A stretch of 64,000 nucleotides of DNA from Caballeronia sp. LZ062 (lineage in GTDB: Bacteria; Pseudomonadota; Gammaproteobacteria; Burkholderiales; Burkholderiaceae), in contig NZ_JARTWB010000001.1 of the NCBI RefSeq assembly GCF_031450785.1, forward strand, positions 992,001 to 1,056,000, written 5' to 3'. Below, piece after piece: positions 38,365 through 47,424 of this stretch. The notes under the pieces are model-generated. The model made no database searches and had not been told where the DNA came from. It saw nothing but the letters and a program-made list of their open reading frames with translations. Made by a program: the position numbers and the translations under genes. The first letter of the stretch is position 1, and every line of letters starts with the position of its first letter.

Positions 38365-40023
38365 TCAGGCGGTCTTCGCGACGAGCGGCTTGCCGCTCTC
38401 GAGCGTCCGGCGCGCGCCGTGGTCGAGCACATGCGCGGCGCTGTCGGCGGCGCGGCGCAGACGGACGGCGGCGCGGCTCGGGCGCAAACCGGTGAGATCG
38501 GTGTACAGCGCGACCATCTTCTCGACGGCTTCGCCCCAGCCGAAATCGCATGACATGGCGTTGCGCTGCATCGCGCGCCACACGGGCGGGCGCATGTATG
38601 CGTCGAGCGCGCGGCTCGCAGCGGCAATCACGTCGTCGGGCGTTTCGCCGTCGAAGAGAAAGCCCGTGGGCGCGGGCGCCGCGTCGTGCGTGTCATGCAT
38701 CGCAATGGGCGAATCGTGCGTGCCGTCACGGACGTAGATCGTCTCGCGCGAGGCGATTTCCGCGCGTTGCCCGGCGTCGACGATGGTATCGGCGAGGCCG
38801 CCCACACGCGAGGCCACGGGCAGCGTGCCGTAGCGCATCGCGTACATTTGCGTGAGACCGCACGGCTCGAAGCGGCTGCCGTGCAGAAGAATGTCGGCGC
38901 CCGCGTGCAGCGCGTGCGCGCGGCGCTCGTCATAGCCGATGTGCACACCGACGCGATCCGGCCACTGCTGCGCGAGCATCCTGAAGCCGCGCTCGATATA
39001 CGCCTCGCCCTGACCGATCACGGCCAGTTGCAGACGCGGATGCTTTTCGAGCAGGCGCGGCAGCGCTCCGATCACCACGTCGGCGAGCTTCTGGCCGGTC
39101 ATGCGGCTGCCGATGGCCATGAGCGGCGCGAACGGGTCCGCCGGCAGGCCGAACATGCGCTGAAGGCGGCGCTTGCACGCGTGCTTGCCGCGCATGTCGT
39201 CGAAGGAATAAGTGCGCTCGATCAGCGGGTCGGTCGCCGGATTCCACACCTCATCGTCGATGCCGTTCACCACGCCCGAGAGCTTGTCCGCGCAGCTTTG
39301 CAGCACGCCTTCCATCAGATGCCCGAAGCGCGGCGTGAGAATCTCCCGCGCGTAGGTGTCGCTCACGGTCGTCACGCGGTCGCTGTGGACGATGCCGGCT
39401 TTCATCAGACTCAACGCGCCGTAGAACTCGATGCTCTGCGGATTGCTCAACGCATGCACGAGCCACTTCTCCGGCACGCCGAGCGACGCGCCCAGCGAGA
39501 GCGCGTAGTTGCCCTGAAACGCGAGGTTGTGAATCGTGTAGACGCTTTTCGCCTGCACGCCTGCGTCTTTCATCAGCAGCGGCGTGAGGCCGGTGTGCCA
39601 GTCGTGTGCATGGACGACATCCGGCTTCTTCACACCGCGCACGCCTTGCGCCACCCGCACCGCGGCGGCCGACAGCGTCGCGAAACGCACGGCGTTGTCC
39701 GGATAGTCGCGGCCCTGCGCATCCTGATAAAGCCCGGTGCGCGCATACAGTGCATCGCAGCGCAGCAAAAGAACGGGCACGCCGGTGTCGGGCATGCGGG
39801 CGCGCAGCAGATCGGCGTCGCCGCCGGGCAGACCGCGCAAGGTGCAGAGCTTGCTGACGCCTTCGGCCTGGGCAATCGCCTTCGGATAGGCGGGAAGGAG
39901 GATGGTGGCATCGACGCCTGCTGCGCGCAGGGCGGCGGCGTAGGCGCTGACCATGTCGCCGAGGCCGCCGGTCTTGGCGAGCGGGACGGCCTCGGAGGCG
40001 ACCAGCAGAACGTTCAAAGGCAA
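38365..40023 (-). CDS. glgA: Glycogen synthase (GT5)
   Basis: A 552-residue GT-B enzyme that extends alpha-1,4-glucan from a nucleotide-glucose donor. The N-terminal strand and donor loop are VASEAVPLAKTGGLGDMVSA with the family KTGGL motif; HAHDWHTGLTPLL and the C-terminal GSRFEPCGLTQMYAMRYGTLP region are also typical. I choose a TTG start at 40023 (M-P-L-NVLLVASE) because AGGAG lies 7 bases upstream; no ATG lies near the conserved N-terminus. No glgC is present to make ADP-glucose. It leads the cluster and is preceded by a large palindromic region. Confidence 0.93.
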   Translation of the reverse strand: MPLNVLLVASEAVPLAKTGGLGDMVSAYAAALRAAGVDATILLPAYPKAIAQAEGVSKLCTLRGLPGGDADLLRARMPDTGVPVLLLRCDALYARTGLYQDAQGRDYPDNAVRFATLSAAAVRVAQGVRGVKKPDVVHAHDWHTGLTPLLMKDAGVQAKSVYTIHNLAFQGNYALSLGASLGVPEKWLVHALSNPQSIEFYGALSLMKAGIVHSDRVTTVSDTYAREILTPRFGHLMEGVLQSCADKLSGVVNGIDDEVWNPATDPLIERTYSFDDMRGKHACKRRLQRMFGLPADPFAPLMAIGSRMTGQKLADVVIGALPRLLEKHPRLQLAVIGQGEAYIERGFRMLAQQWPDRVGVHIGYDERRAHALHAGADILLHGSRFEPCGLTQMYAMRYGTLPVASRVGGLADTIVDAGQRAEIASRETIYVRDGTHDSPIAMHDTHDAAPAPTGFLFDGETPDDVIAAASRALDAYMRPPVWRAMQRNAMSCDFGWGEAVEKMVALYTDLTGLRPSRAAVRLRRAADSAAHVLDHGARRTLESGKPLVAKTA

Positions 40024-40427
40024 AGTGGGACTCCTGTGCGGAATACCGCGGGACGATGGCCATGCGCCTCGTTCACGTTCATCGACGTTCGTGTTCGAGT
40101 GACGAGGAAAGGCCGGGCCGCGCGATCCTGGTGCTGATCGGGGTTTATTCGGTGTTGCTGGCGCAGTGCAGCAATCTATGTGCCAATGGGCGTCTAGGTA
40201 TGTGCGCTGGCCCACGATCAATTCGGACTGATGTTCGACGAGGGTCCGCTTGCCCGCACGCGAAAACCCTAAGCGCACGAAGTCGTCGCGCATGTAAAAG
40301 TGACAGCGGCGCGCGCCGCGTTTTTACATGGGCGCTTAGTCCAGCGCTCGGATACAGCTTATGGACGAGATGTGACAGGCGCGTTGCGCGCCGCATCGAA
40401 ACGGGGCAGGGAGACGAACGTCCGGCT
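40024..40427. other. Gene-free leader region upstream of glgA
   Basis: About 400 bases between the glgA start and the stop of the DUF1345 gene, both on the minus strand. Apart from the nested palindrome at 40271-40338 I see no gene. This should hold the glgA promoter. Confidence 0.45.
40271..40338. repeat. Nested palindrome upstream of glgA
   Basis: CATGTAAAA (40291-40299) is mirrored by TTTTACATG (40322-40330). Between them is a perfect 14-base palindrome GCGGCGCGCGCCGC (40306-40319). Outside them AAGCGC (40271-40276) is mirrored by GCGCTT (40333-40338). It lies about 250 bases upstream of the glgA start and 90 bases downstream of the DUF1345 stop. It may be a terminator for the latter or an operator/leader structure. 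Confidence 0.6.
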
Positions 40428-41081
40428 TTAGCCGCCGACGAGGCTCGCGGCAATATTCACGGACAGACCGAGCACCGCGAGATTGAAGAAGAAGGACAGC
40501 ACGGATTGCGCGAGCGCCGTACGGCGCGCGCTCGTCGAACAGAGCACGACGTCGGACGTCTGCGAGGCGACGGCAATCGTGAAGGAAAAGTATAGAAAAT
40601 CCCAATAATCGGGTTTCAGATGCCGGTCGGGGAACCGCAGCGCCGGGTTTCCCGGCGGCGACCGATAGTAGTGCCGCGCGTAGTGAAGCGTGAACATGGT
40701 AGGGATGAGAAACCACGCGCCGAGCATCGTCGCGCCGGTCAGCACGTAGTTGGGGAACGCGTGAACGCCGAGGCTCTTTGCCGCCGACAGTTCGACGACG
40801 ATGGCCACGAGGCTCGCAATGGCCGCGAGGCTGACGATCACCAGCACGGCGGCGGCGTTCTCGTCTTCACGTTCGGCGAGCGCCTGCACGTTGCTCTGGC
40901 GCGCGGTGGCCATCTGCACCCAGATCAGCACGAGATAGAGCCAGACGGCCGAGTCCCAGCCGATCAGCGCGCGGGCGGTCGCCCGAACGTGCGCCGGAAC
41001 CAACGCGGCGATGACGCAACCAAGCAGCAGGCCGATCATGGCGCGCGGGCGCGTGCGCAGAACGGGCGGAAGAAGATTCAT
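40428..41081 (-). CDS. DUF1345-family membrane protein
   Basis: A 217-residue inner-membrane protein with about five to six transmembrane helices. The stretches [25 protein letters not shown] and [22 protein letters not shown] match the DUF1345 family signature. Function is unknown. It is divergent from the dehydrogenase operon, with 77 bases between starts, and is followed on its own strand by the glgA leader. I see no link to either neighbour. Confidence 0.85.
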   Translation of the reverse strand: MNLLPPVLRTRPRAMIGLLLGCVIAALVPAHVRATARALIGWDSAVWLYLVLIWVQMATARQSNVQALAEREDENAAAVLVIVSLAAIASLVAIVVELSAAKSLGVHAFPNYVLTGATMLGAWFLIPTMFTLHYARHYYRSPPGNPALRFPDRHLKPDYWDFLYFSFTIAVASQTSDVVLCSTSARRTALAQSVLSFFFNLAVLGLSVNIAASLVGG

Positions 41082-41158
41082 CGCTCGAGGCCGAGGGCTG
41101 GTTGGAAGGACGGCACCGATTATTACTGATGCGCCTTACATCGACATGAGGATGACCG

Positions 41159-41656
41159 ATGGCTGAACGTAAGCGCGTGTCCTTCGCGATGCGTCGCGCA
41201 ATGCTGGCGGGCGCGGGCGCGTCGGCTGCGATCGCGTTCGCGCCGTCGCGGGCGGCGTCCGCAGATGAGGCGGCCTTCGATACGTTCATCGCCGTGTCGA
41301 TGAAGCTGACCGGCCGCGCGGGCTTCGATCCGCTCGTCGCGGAGCGCGTGCACGCGGCGCTGGCTCGCGCCGAAGCCGGTTTCGACGCGAAGATGCAGCG
41401 GCTCGATCACTGGCTTTCGACGCACGGCGGCACGCCGAGCGATGTCGTGACCGCCGCGCTACGGGCGACGCAGCCGGATCTCGCGAAGGCGGTCGGCAGC
41501 GTGATGCGCGCGTGGTATCTGGGCGTCGCCGGCGAAGGCGAGCAGGCGGAGGTCGTTGCGTTCGAACGCGCACTGATGTTCGATCCCGTCCGCGACATGC
41601 TCACGGTTCCCTCGTACTGCCGCGGTGAGCCGGCCGACTGGGCGAAAAAGCCGTAA
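41159..41656 (+). CDS. Tat-exported small subunit of FAD-dependent sugar dehydrogenase
   Basis: A 165-residue protein with an N-terminal twin-arginine-like region (ERKRVSFAMRRAML) and hydrophobic stretch ending near residue 33. The mature part resembles the FAD-SLDH/gluconate dehydrogenase subunit 3 family, with DTFIAVSMKLTGR near its start and a C-terminal YCRGEPADWAKKP. In Burkholderia FAD-glucose dehydrogenase the gamma subunit is of this size and escorts the flavoprotein through Tat. It is the first gene of a three-gene operon and lies 46 bases before the GMC subunit. Confidence 0.85.
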   Translation: MAERKRVSFAMRRAMLAGAGASAAIAFAPSRAASADEAAFDTFIAVSMKLTGRAGFDPLVAERVHAALARAEAGFDAKMQRLDHWLSTHGGTPSDVVTAALRATQPDLAKAVGSVMRAWYLGVAGEGEQAEVVAFERALMFDPVRDMLTVPSYCRGEPADWAKKP

Positions 41657-41702
41657 CGGACACCTCGACTCCAAAACGACAACGACGAACGAAGGCAAGC
41701 GC

Positions 41703-43298
41703 ATGGCGGGATCGACAGCGGCGGACGTGGTCATCGTCGGGTCGGGGGTGGCGGGCAGTCTCGTCGCGTACCGGCTGGCGAAGGCGGGCGCGTCGGTCAT
41801 CCTGCTCGAAGCGGGGCCGCGTCTTCCGCGCTGGCAGATCGTCGAGAACTTCCGGCGCGCGCCGGAGAAGCGCGATCTTTCCGCGCCGTATCCGCTCCCG
41901 CGTCACGCGCCGCGTCCCGAGCCGATGAATCCGGGCAGCTATCTGGTGAATCGCGGGGCGAAGGCATACGAGCCGCAATATCTGCGGCTCGTCGGCGGCA
42001 CGACGTGGCATTGGGCGGGCGCGGCGTGGCGGCTGTTGCCGGCGGACTTTCGGTTGCACACGTTGCATGGCGTCGGGCGCGACTGGCCGTTTCCCTACGA
42101 AACGCTGGAGCCGTGGTACGGGCAGGCCGAAAACGAACTGGGCGTGGCGGGCCCCGTTGTCGATCTCGGTTCGCCGCGCTCCACGCCGTATCCGATGCCG
42201 CCGTTGCCGCTTTCTTATCTCGACCAGCGGTTCGCGCAAGTGCTCGCCGCGCAGTCGCTGCGCGCGGTTCCCGAGCCGATGGCGCGCAACAGCCGCGCGT
42301 ATGACGGGCGGCCGCCGTGCTGCGGCGCGAACAGTTGCATGCCCGTGTGCCCCATCGGCGCGCTGTATCACGGCGCGACGCACGCGGACAAGGCCGAGCG
42401 CGCGGGCGCTAAGCTGATCGCGCAGGCGGTCGCGTATCGCATCGAGGCGAACGACAAGGGCGAGATCGTCGCGATTCATTACAAGGACCCGAACGGCGTG
42501 AGCACGCGCGTGACCGGCAGGCGCTTCGTGATCGCGGCGAACGGCATCGAGACGCCGAAGCTCCTGCTGATGTCCGCGTCGGCGCGCTTTGCGAAAGGCA
42601 TCGCGAATGCGTCGGATCAGGTCGGACGCAATCTGATGGACCATCCCGGCGTCGCCGTGAGCTTTCTCGCAAACGAGGCGCTCTGGCCGGGGCGCGGGCC
42701 GGTGGAAATGAGCTCGGTCGTCGATTTCCGCGACGGCCCGTTCCGCGCGCAGCAAGCGGCGAAAAAGCTGCATCTGTCGAATGCGTCGCCGACGCTCGTC
42801 GTCACCTCGAACCTGATTGAAGCGGGGCTAAGCGGCGGCGAACTCGACCGGCAAATTCGCGAGCAATCCGCCCGACGGCTGACGCTCGGCAGCTTTCACG
42901 AACAATTGGCGTCGCCCGACAACCGCGTGTCGCTGTCCGCAGAGAAGGACGTGCTCGGCCTGCCGCGCCCGGAAATACGCTACGCCATCGACGACTACGT
43001 GCGCCGCAGCGCCGCCGATACGCGTGCGCTGTTCGACCAGATCGCGGGATGGTTCGGCGGCGAGCAGATCGAGCATGACGACGGTCTCGAGCCGAGCAGC
43101 CACATCATGGGTACCGCGATCATGGGACGCGACGCCAGCGATTCCGTCGTCGATGCCGACTGCCGCGCGCACGATCACCCGAATCTCTTCGTCGCCGGGA
43201 GCGCCGTGATGCCGGCGGGCGGCTCGGTCAACTGCACGCTGACGATTGCCGCGCTCGCGCTGCGGCTTGCGGGCACCATCGAAGCGTCGCTGCGATGA
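41703..43298 (+). CDS. GMC-family FAD dehydrogenase catalytic subunit
   Basis: A 531-residue flavoprotein that oxidises a sugar or polyol in the periplasm. The FAD-binding loop is VVIVGSGVAGSLVAYRLAKA near the N-terminus. CCGANSCMPVCPIG places Cys at 206, 207, 212 and 216, the same C-C-x4-C-x3-C spacing reported for the 3Fe-4S site of Burkholderia cepacia FAD-glucose dehydrogenase. The GMC C-terminal motif is HPNLFVAGSAVMPAGGSVNCTLT. No signal peptide is visible, fitting export with the Tat subunit. Start at ATG 41703 with GAAGG upstream. It overlaps the cytochrome gene by 4 bases. Glucose, sorbitol and gluconate are all possible substrates. Confidence 0.92.
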   Translation: MAGSTAADVVIVGSGVAGSLVAYRLAKAGASVILLEAGPRLPRWQIVENFRRAPEKRDLSAPYPLPRHAPRPEPMNPGSYLVNRGAKAYEPQYLRLVGGTTWHWAGAAWRLLPADFRLHTLHGVGRDWPFPYETLEPWYGQAENELGVAGPVVDLGSPRSTPYPMPPLPLSYLDQRFAQVLAAQSLRAVPEPMARNSRAYDGRPPCCGANSCMPVCPIGALYHGATHADKAERAGAKLIAQAVAYRIEANDKGEIVAIHYKDPNGVSTRVTGRRFVIAANGIETPKLLLMSASARFAKGIANASDQVGRNLMDHPGVAVSFLANEALWPGRGPVEMSSVVDFRDGPFRAQQAAKKLHLSNASPTLVVTSNLIEAGLSGGELDRQIREQSARRLTLGSFHEQLASPDNRVSLSAEKDVLGLPRPEIRYAIDDYVRRSAADTRALFDQIAGWFGGEQIEHDDGLEPSSHIMGTAIMGRDASDSVVDADCRAHDHPNLFVAGSAVMPAGGSVNCTLTIAALALRLAGTIEASLR

Positions 43299-45064
43299 CG
43301 CGGCGGCGTTCGCTCCTCTTGCGGGCGATGCTCGCGCTCACGGCCGCGTTCGGCCATCTCGCGGCGGAAACGGGGCGCGGGCAGACGCCTGCGCCGGCGC
43401 GGGCCGCGAGCGTCGCGCGCGGCGAATATCTGGTGCGCGCGGGCGGCTGCGTGGCGTGCCACACGGCGGACCCGGCGCGGCCGTTCGCGGGTGGCCGCGC
43501 GATGCAAACGCGCTTCGGCACGTTCTACACGCCGAACATCACGAGCGATCGCGCGACGGGCATCGGCGCGTGGACCGACGCGCAGTTCGTGCGCGCGATG
43601 CGCGAGGGCATCGGCAGAAATGGCGAGCGTCTCTATCCCGCGTTTCCGTTCACGTCGTACACACGGCTTTCCGACGGGGACGTGCTCGCCATGCGCGCCT
43701 ATCTGGCGACGGTGCCGCCCGTGCGCTACACGCCGCCGCCGCACGCGCTGCGATTTCCGTTCGGCTGGCGCGGGCTGATGATCGCGTGGAACGCGTTCAA
43801 TTTCTCGCCGGGCCGGTTCGTGCCGGACGCGGGCAAACGCGCGGAGTGGAATCGCGGCGCGTATCTCGTGGAAGGCCTCGCGCATTGCGGACAATGCCAT
43901 ACGCCGCGCAACGTGATCGGCGGGCTGAAGGAGAGCGAGCGGCTTGGCGGCGCGTCGGTGGCGGGCTGGACCGCGGGCAACCTGACGCCGGATCGCGTGA
44001 CGGGCATCGGCGCTTGGCGCGACGACGAATTGCTGCGCTATCTCGCGAGCGGCGCCGCGCCGGGACGCGCGTATGCAGTCGGGCCGATGGCGGAAGTGGT
44101 GGCGAACGGCACGCAGTTCCTGACCGCCGACGATCTTCGGGCGATGGTGACGTATCTTCGCTCGATGCCGGTCGTCGCAGCGCAGAACGGCGCGCGCTCG
44201 CGATGGAGCTTCGGCGCGGCCGGGCGGGCGGACGTCACGGCGCTGGATGCGGCGGGCGCGTTCGAAGGCGAAAAGGCTCGCGGGCGGCGAGATCCGCGAG
44301 CCGAGATGGATTCGAATCGCGACGGCGCAGGCCACGGAAAACCGCCGGATGCCGCGACGCGTTCAGGTCAAACGACGGCAGGCGCCGCGAACAACGCACG
44401 AAGCGCGGCGGACTCTAATCGCGACAGCGCAGTCCCCGGAAAAACGTCGGATGCGGGGACGAGCCCGAATCGCGAGACGGCAGGCGCTGCGAGAAACGCA
44501 GGAACTGCGATCGACTTCGATCGCGACAGCGCAGGCCCCCGAAGAACGTCAGACGCGGCGACGAGCCTGAACCACGACACGGCAGGCCCCGCGAAAAACG
44601 CACGAACTGCGGCGGACGCAAACAGCGACAGCGCAGGGCCCGCAAGAACGCCGGATGCCTCCACGAACCCGACCCGCGAAACGGCAGGCGCCGCAAAAGC
44701 CCCACAATCCGCGACCAGCACAGCCAATACCGCCAACCCCGAAGGCGCTCGCCTCTACGCCGCAGCCTGCGCGAGTTGCCACGGCATCACGGGCGAAGGC
44801 TCGGGCGACCACTTTCCGTCGCTCGTACATGACGCGCTGACCGCCGCGCTCGGCTCGATGGACACAAGCAACCTCGTCCTCGTGATCCTGCACGGCGTGA
44901 ACCGCGAAACCCGCGATGCCCCGGCGTTCATGCCCGCGTTCGGCGCGTCGCTATTGGACGAGAACATCGCGGCTCTCAGCAATTACCTGACACGGCAGTT
45001 CGGCGACCCGCGTGCGACCACTCGCGCGGAAGACGTCGCACGGCTGCGCTCGATCGCGCAATAA
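43295..45064 (+). CDS. Triheme cytochrome c subunit with tandem-repeat linker
   Basis: A 589-residue periplasmic cytochrome with a signal peptide (MTRRRSLLLRAMLALTAAFG). Heme motifs are CVACH (52-56), CGQCH (198-202) and CASCH (492-496). The first two domains match the cytochrome subunit of membrane sugar dehydrogenases, which passes electrons from the flavoprotein to quinone or oxidase. Related subunits are about 420-470 residues; this one is longer because a polar linker of four 34-residue repeats (333-468) separates hemes 2 and 3. It overlaps the GMC gene by 4 bases and ends the operon. No C-terminal membrane helix is obvious. Confidence 0.93.
   Translation: MTRRRSLLLRAMLALTAAFGHLAAETGRGQTPAPARAASVARGEYLVRAGGCVACHTADPARPFAGGRAMQTRFGTFYTPNITSDRATGIGAWTDAQFVRAMREGIGRNGERLYPAFPFTSYTRLSDGDVLAMRAYLATVPPVRYTPPPHALRFPFGWRGLMIAWNAFNFSPGRFVPDAGKRAEWNRGAYLVEGLAHCGQCHTPRNVIGGLKESERLGGASVAGWTAGNLTPDRVTGIGAWRDDELLRYLASGAAPGRAYAVGPMAEVVANGTQFLTADDLRAMVTYLRSMPVVAAQNGARSRWSFGAAGRADVTALDAAGAFEGEKARGRRDPRAEMDSNRDGAGHGKPPDAATRSGQTTAGAANNARSAADSNRDSAVPGKTSDAGTSPNRETAGAARNAGTAIDFDRDSAGPRRTSDAATSLNHDTAGPAKNARTAADANSDSAGPARTPDASTNPTRETAGAAKAPQSATSTANTANPEGARLYAAACASCHGITGEGSGDHFPSLVHDALTAALGSMDTSNLVLVILHGVNRETRDAPAFMPAFGASLLDENIAALSNYLTRQFGDPRATTRAEDVARLRSIAQ
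44291..44698 (+). repeat. Four tandem 102-bp in-frame repeats
   Basis: Units start at 44291, 44393, 44495 and 44597. Each encodes 34 residues of the pattern NARxAxDxNxDSAGPxxTxD followed by AxTxxNxETAGAAK. The copies are diverged in DNA but keep the same length and frame. They form the linker between hemes 2 and 3 of the cytochrome. Confidence 0.9.
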
Positions 45065-45222
45065 TGGTGCGTCGCATGGCCCGATTCCCAGAAAACTGAA
45101 ATGGACTCGCTGTCGGGCAGGCGCACCGAAGCCGCACGAAAGCCGCACGCAATGCACGCAGAATCGCAGCGAAAGCGACCCAACACGCACACGTTCCATT
45201 GACCCGGCGCTAAGATCGACGC

Positions 45223-45960
45223 ATGAATGATCCTACCTATTCCGCCGTTTGCAGGCATCCCGCCAACGATATCGGCCGCGATTTCGTCGTCGGCGATGTT
45301 CATGGCTGTGTCGATGCGCTGCGCTATCTCTTGAGCGAAATCCGCTTCGACGGCTCACGCGACCGCCTGTTTTCGGTCGGCGATCTGGTCGACCGCGGCA
45401 CGGACTCGCTGGCGGCGGTGGAACTCATCGACAAGCCTTGGTTCTATCCCGTGCTCGGCAATCACGAGGACTCGCTGATCGCGGTCGCAGCGGGGCAGAT
45501 GCGGCGGCAATCGTGGTACGCCATCGGCGGCGCGTGGGCGGAGACGCTTCCCGACGACCGGCTGGCGGCGCTTGCCACGCGGCTTTCCACGCTGCCGCTC
45601 GTGCGCGTGGTCGGCGAAGGCGAGCGGCGCTTCAACGTGCTGCACGCCGAGTTCTTCGGCAGCGACGCCGACCTGGACGTCGGCGTCTTCTCGGAAGACA
45701 CCCGCAGTCAGATGTTGTGGGGCCGAAGCCTCGCGCTCGGAAATGCCGATCCCTCGGGTCAACTCGGGCTTTCGCCGACCTATTGCGGCCACACGCCGAT
45801 GCGCGCGGTGCGGCAGATCGGCTCGCAGATTTATGTCGACACGGGAGCGTTCGCGGCGGAAGGGCGGCTTACCATCGTCGAAGTCGGCAGCGATGAAATC
45901 TGGTCCGTCAAGGAACGCTGGGCGGCATCGGAAGGGGCGCGGGAACTCGCCTTCCCTTGA
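45223..45960 (+). CDS. Serine/threonine-type metallophosphoesterase (PrpA-like)
   Basis: A 245-residue phosphoprotein phosphatase-type enzyme with the three metal-binding signatures GDVHG, GDLVDRG and GNHE, and a later CGHTPM. Size and motif layout match bacterial PrpA/PrpB and lambda phosphatase relatives, cytoplasmic enzymes that use two metal ions. It stands alone between the dehydrogenase operon and the topoisomerase. The natural substrate cannot be inferred; a diadenosine tetraphosphatase-like role is an alternative. Confidence 0.9.
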   Translation: MNDPTYSAVCRHPANDIGRDFVVGDVHGCVDALRYLLSEIRFDGSRDRLFSVGDLVDRGTDSLAAVELIDKPWFYPVLGNHEDSLIAVAAGQMRRQSWYAIGGAWAETLPDDRLAALATRLSTLPLVRVVGEGERRFNVLHAEFFGSDADLDVGVFSEDTRSQMLWGRSLALGNADPSGQLGLSPTYCGHTPMRAVRQIGSQIYVDTGAFAAEGRLTIVEVGSDEIWSVKERWAASEGARELAFP

Positions 45961-46050
45961 GCGTCGGCGCGTTTTCGATGCGCGGCATCATCACCGAGGC
46001 ACACGCGTTGCTTTGAAACTCGCTACGAATCGAAAGCAACGAGTCGAGGC

Positions 46051-47406
46051 ATGCAAGTGGCGAGGATCGGACGAAACGCTGGACAGAACGCCGCACGCCG
46101 AGGCGGCAACGGGGCGGCGGAAGAATCGCGCGACGCGCAGAACGCCGTCGCGCAGTCGCTCGCGGAAGAACTCCCGCCCGGCCTGCGCTACGTCGACGAT
46201 TCCCGTCGCGGCTACACGCGCGAATGGATCGACGGCGCGTTCGTCTACTTCAACACGCAGGGCAAGCGCATCGAGGACGAAGCGGAGATCCGGCGCATCA
46301 ACGCGCTCGCGATTCCGCCCGCTTATTCCAACGTCTGGATTTGTCCTGACTCGCGCGGCCACTTGCAGGCGACGGGCCGCGATGCGCGCGGCCGCAAGCA
46401 GTATCGCTATCACCCGCAATGGCGCGAAACGCGCGACGCCAACAAGTACGAGCGCATGCTCGCGTTCGGCGCGGTGCTGCCGAAACTGCGTGCGCGCGTG
46501 TCACGCGATCTCGCGCTCGACGGCATGCCGCGCGACAAAGTGCTCGCCACGGTCGTGCGCCTGCTGGATACGACGCTGATTCGCATCGGCAGCGAGGAAT
46601 ATGCGCGGGAAAATCGCTCATACGGACTGACGACGCTCAGAAAGCGGCATCTGAAAGTGTCGTCGGGGACGCTGCGTTTCAAGTTTCGCGGCAAGAGCGG
46701 CATCGAGCATGACGTCGCCGTCAGCGACGCGCGCGTCGCCCGGATCGTGAAGCGGTGCATGGACTTGCCGGGCCAAGACCTCTTTCAGTATCTCGACGCC
46801 GACGGCGAGCGCCATTCCGTCGATTCATCCGACATCAACGATTATCTGCGCGAGATCACCGGCGCGGATTTCACCGCGAAGGATTACCGCACGTGGGCCG
46901 GCAGCGTGTTCGCGCTCGCGGCGCTGCGCAAGCTCCAGTGGGAGACGGTGACGGAAGCGCGCAAGCACGTGGTCGGGACGATCAAGGAAGTGTCGCAACT
47001 GCTGCGTAACACGCCGGCCGTGTGCCGCAAGTGCTACGTGCATCCGGCCGTGATCGAGGCGTTCGAGGCGGGCGAGCTGGCCGAGGCGCTGCCGGCGTCG
47101 CGGCGGCACGGGCTCAAGACGGACGAGGCCGCGCTCGTCATCTTTCTGGAAAAGGACGCGAAGCGCCGCGCACGCGAGGCGGCGCGCGCAAACCGCAAGG
47201 GCGCTGCGGCAAGCGATGCACGGCTGACCGGCCTGCTGGCCGAATCGAGCCAGAAGGCGCGCGCGGGCGCGTTGAAGGGAAGCGCGAAGGGCGCTGCGGC
47301 GCAGGCGCTTCAGACGGTGGCGCGCAAGACGTCGCCGAAGGCCGCGCGGCCCGCGACGAAGAAGCTGTCGCGCACGCGCAGTTCGACGGCCGTCGCCATC
47401 AACTAA
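46051..47406 (+). CDS. DNA topoisomerase IB
   Basis: A 451-residue eukaryote-like type IB topoisomerase. It has the N-terminal beta domain (YTREWIDGAFVYFNTQGKRI, PPAYSNVWICPDSRGHLQATGRD) and the catalytic core with RENRSYGLTTLRKRHLK and the active tyrosine Y329 in CRKCYVHPAV. It relaxes supercoils through a 3'-phosphotyrosine intermediate. The last 80 residues are a Lys/Ala-rich tail resembling a histone-H1-like DNA-binding extension, which bacterial members usually lack or have shorter. It is not in an evident operon. Confidence 0.93.
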   Translation: MQVARIGRNAGQNAARRGGNGAAEESRDAQNAVAQSLAEELPPGLRYVDDSRRGYTREWIDGAFVYFNTQGKRIEDEAEIRRINALAIPPAYSNVWICPDSRGHLQATGRDARGRKQYRYHPQWRETRDANKYERMLAFGAVLPKLRARVSRDLALDGMPRDKVLATVVRLLDTTLIRIGSEEYARENRSYGLTTLRKRHLKVSSGTLRFKFRGKSGIEHDVAVSDARVARIVKRCMDLPGQDLFQYLDADGERHSVDSSDINDYLREITGADFTAKDYRTWAGSVFALAALRKLQWETVTEARKHVVGTIKEVSQLLRNTPAVCRKCYVHPAVIEAFEAGELAEALPASRRHGLKTDEAALVIFLEKDAKRRAREAARANRKGAAASDARLTGLLAESSQKARAGALKGSAKGAAAQALQTVARKTSPKAARPATKKLSRTRSSTAVAIN

Positions 47407-47424
47407 CGCGAATCGAGGCGCGCG

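Noticed and set aside
44291..44698. CRISPR-like array
   Set aside because: The 102-bp repeats are contiguous, diverged and in frame with the cytochrome gene, with no spacers.
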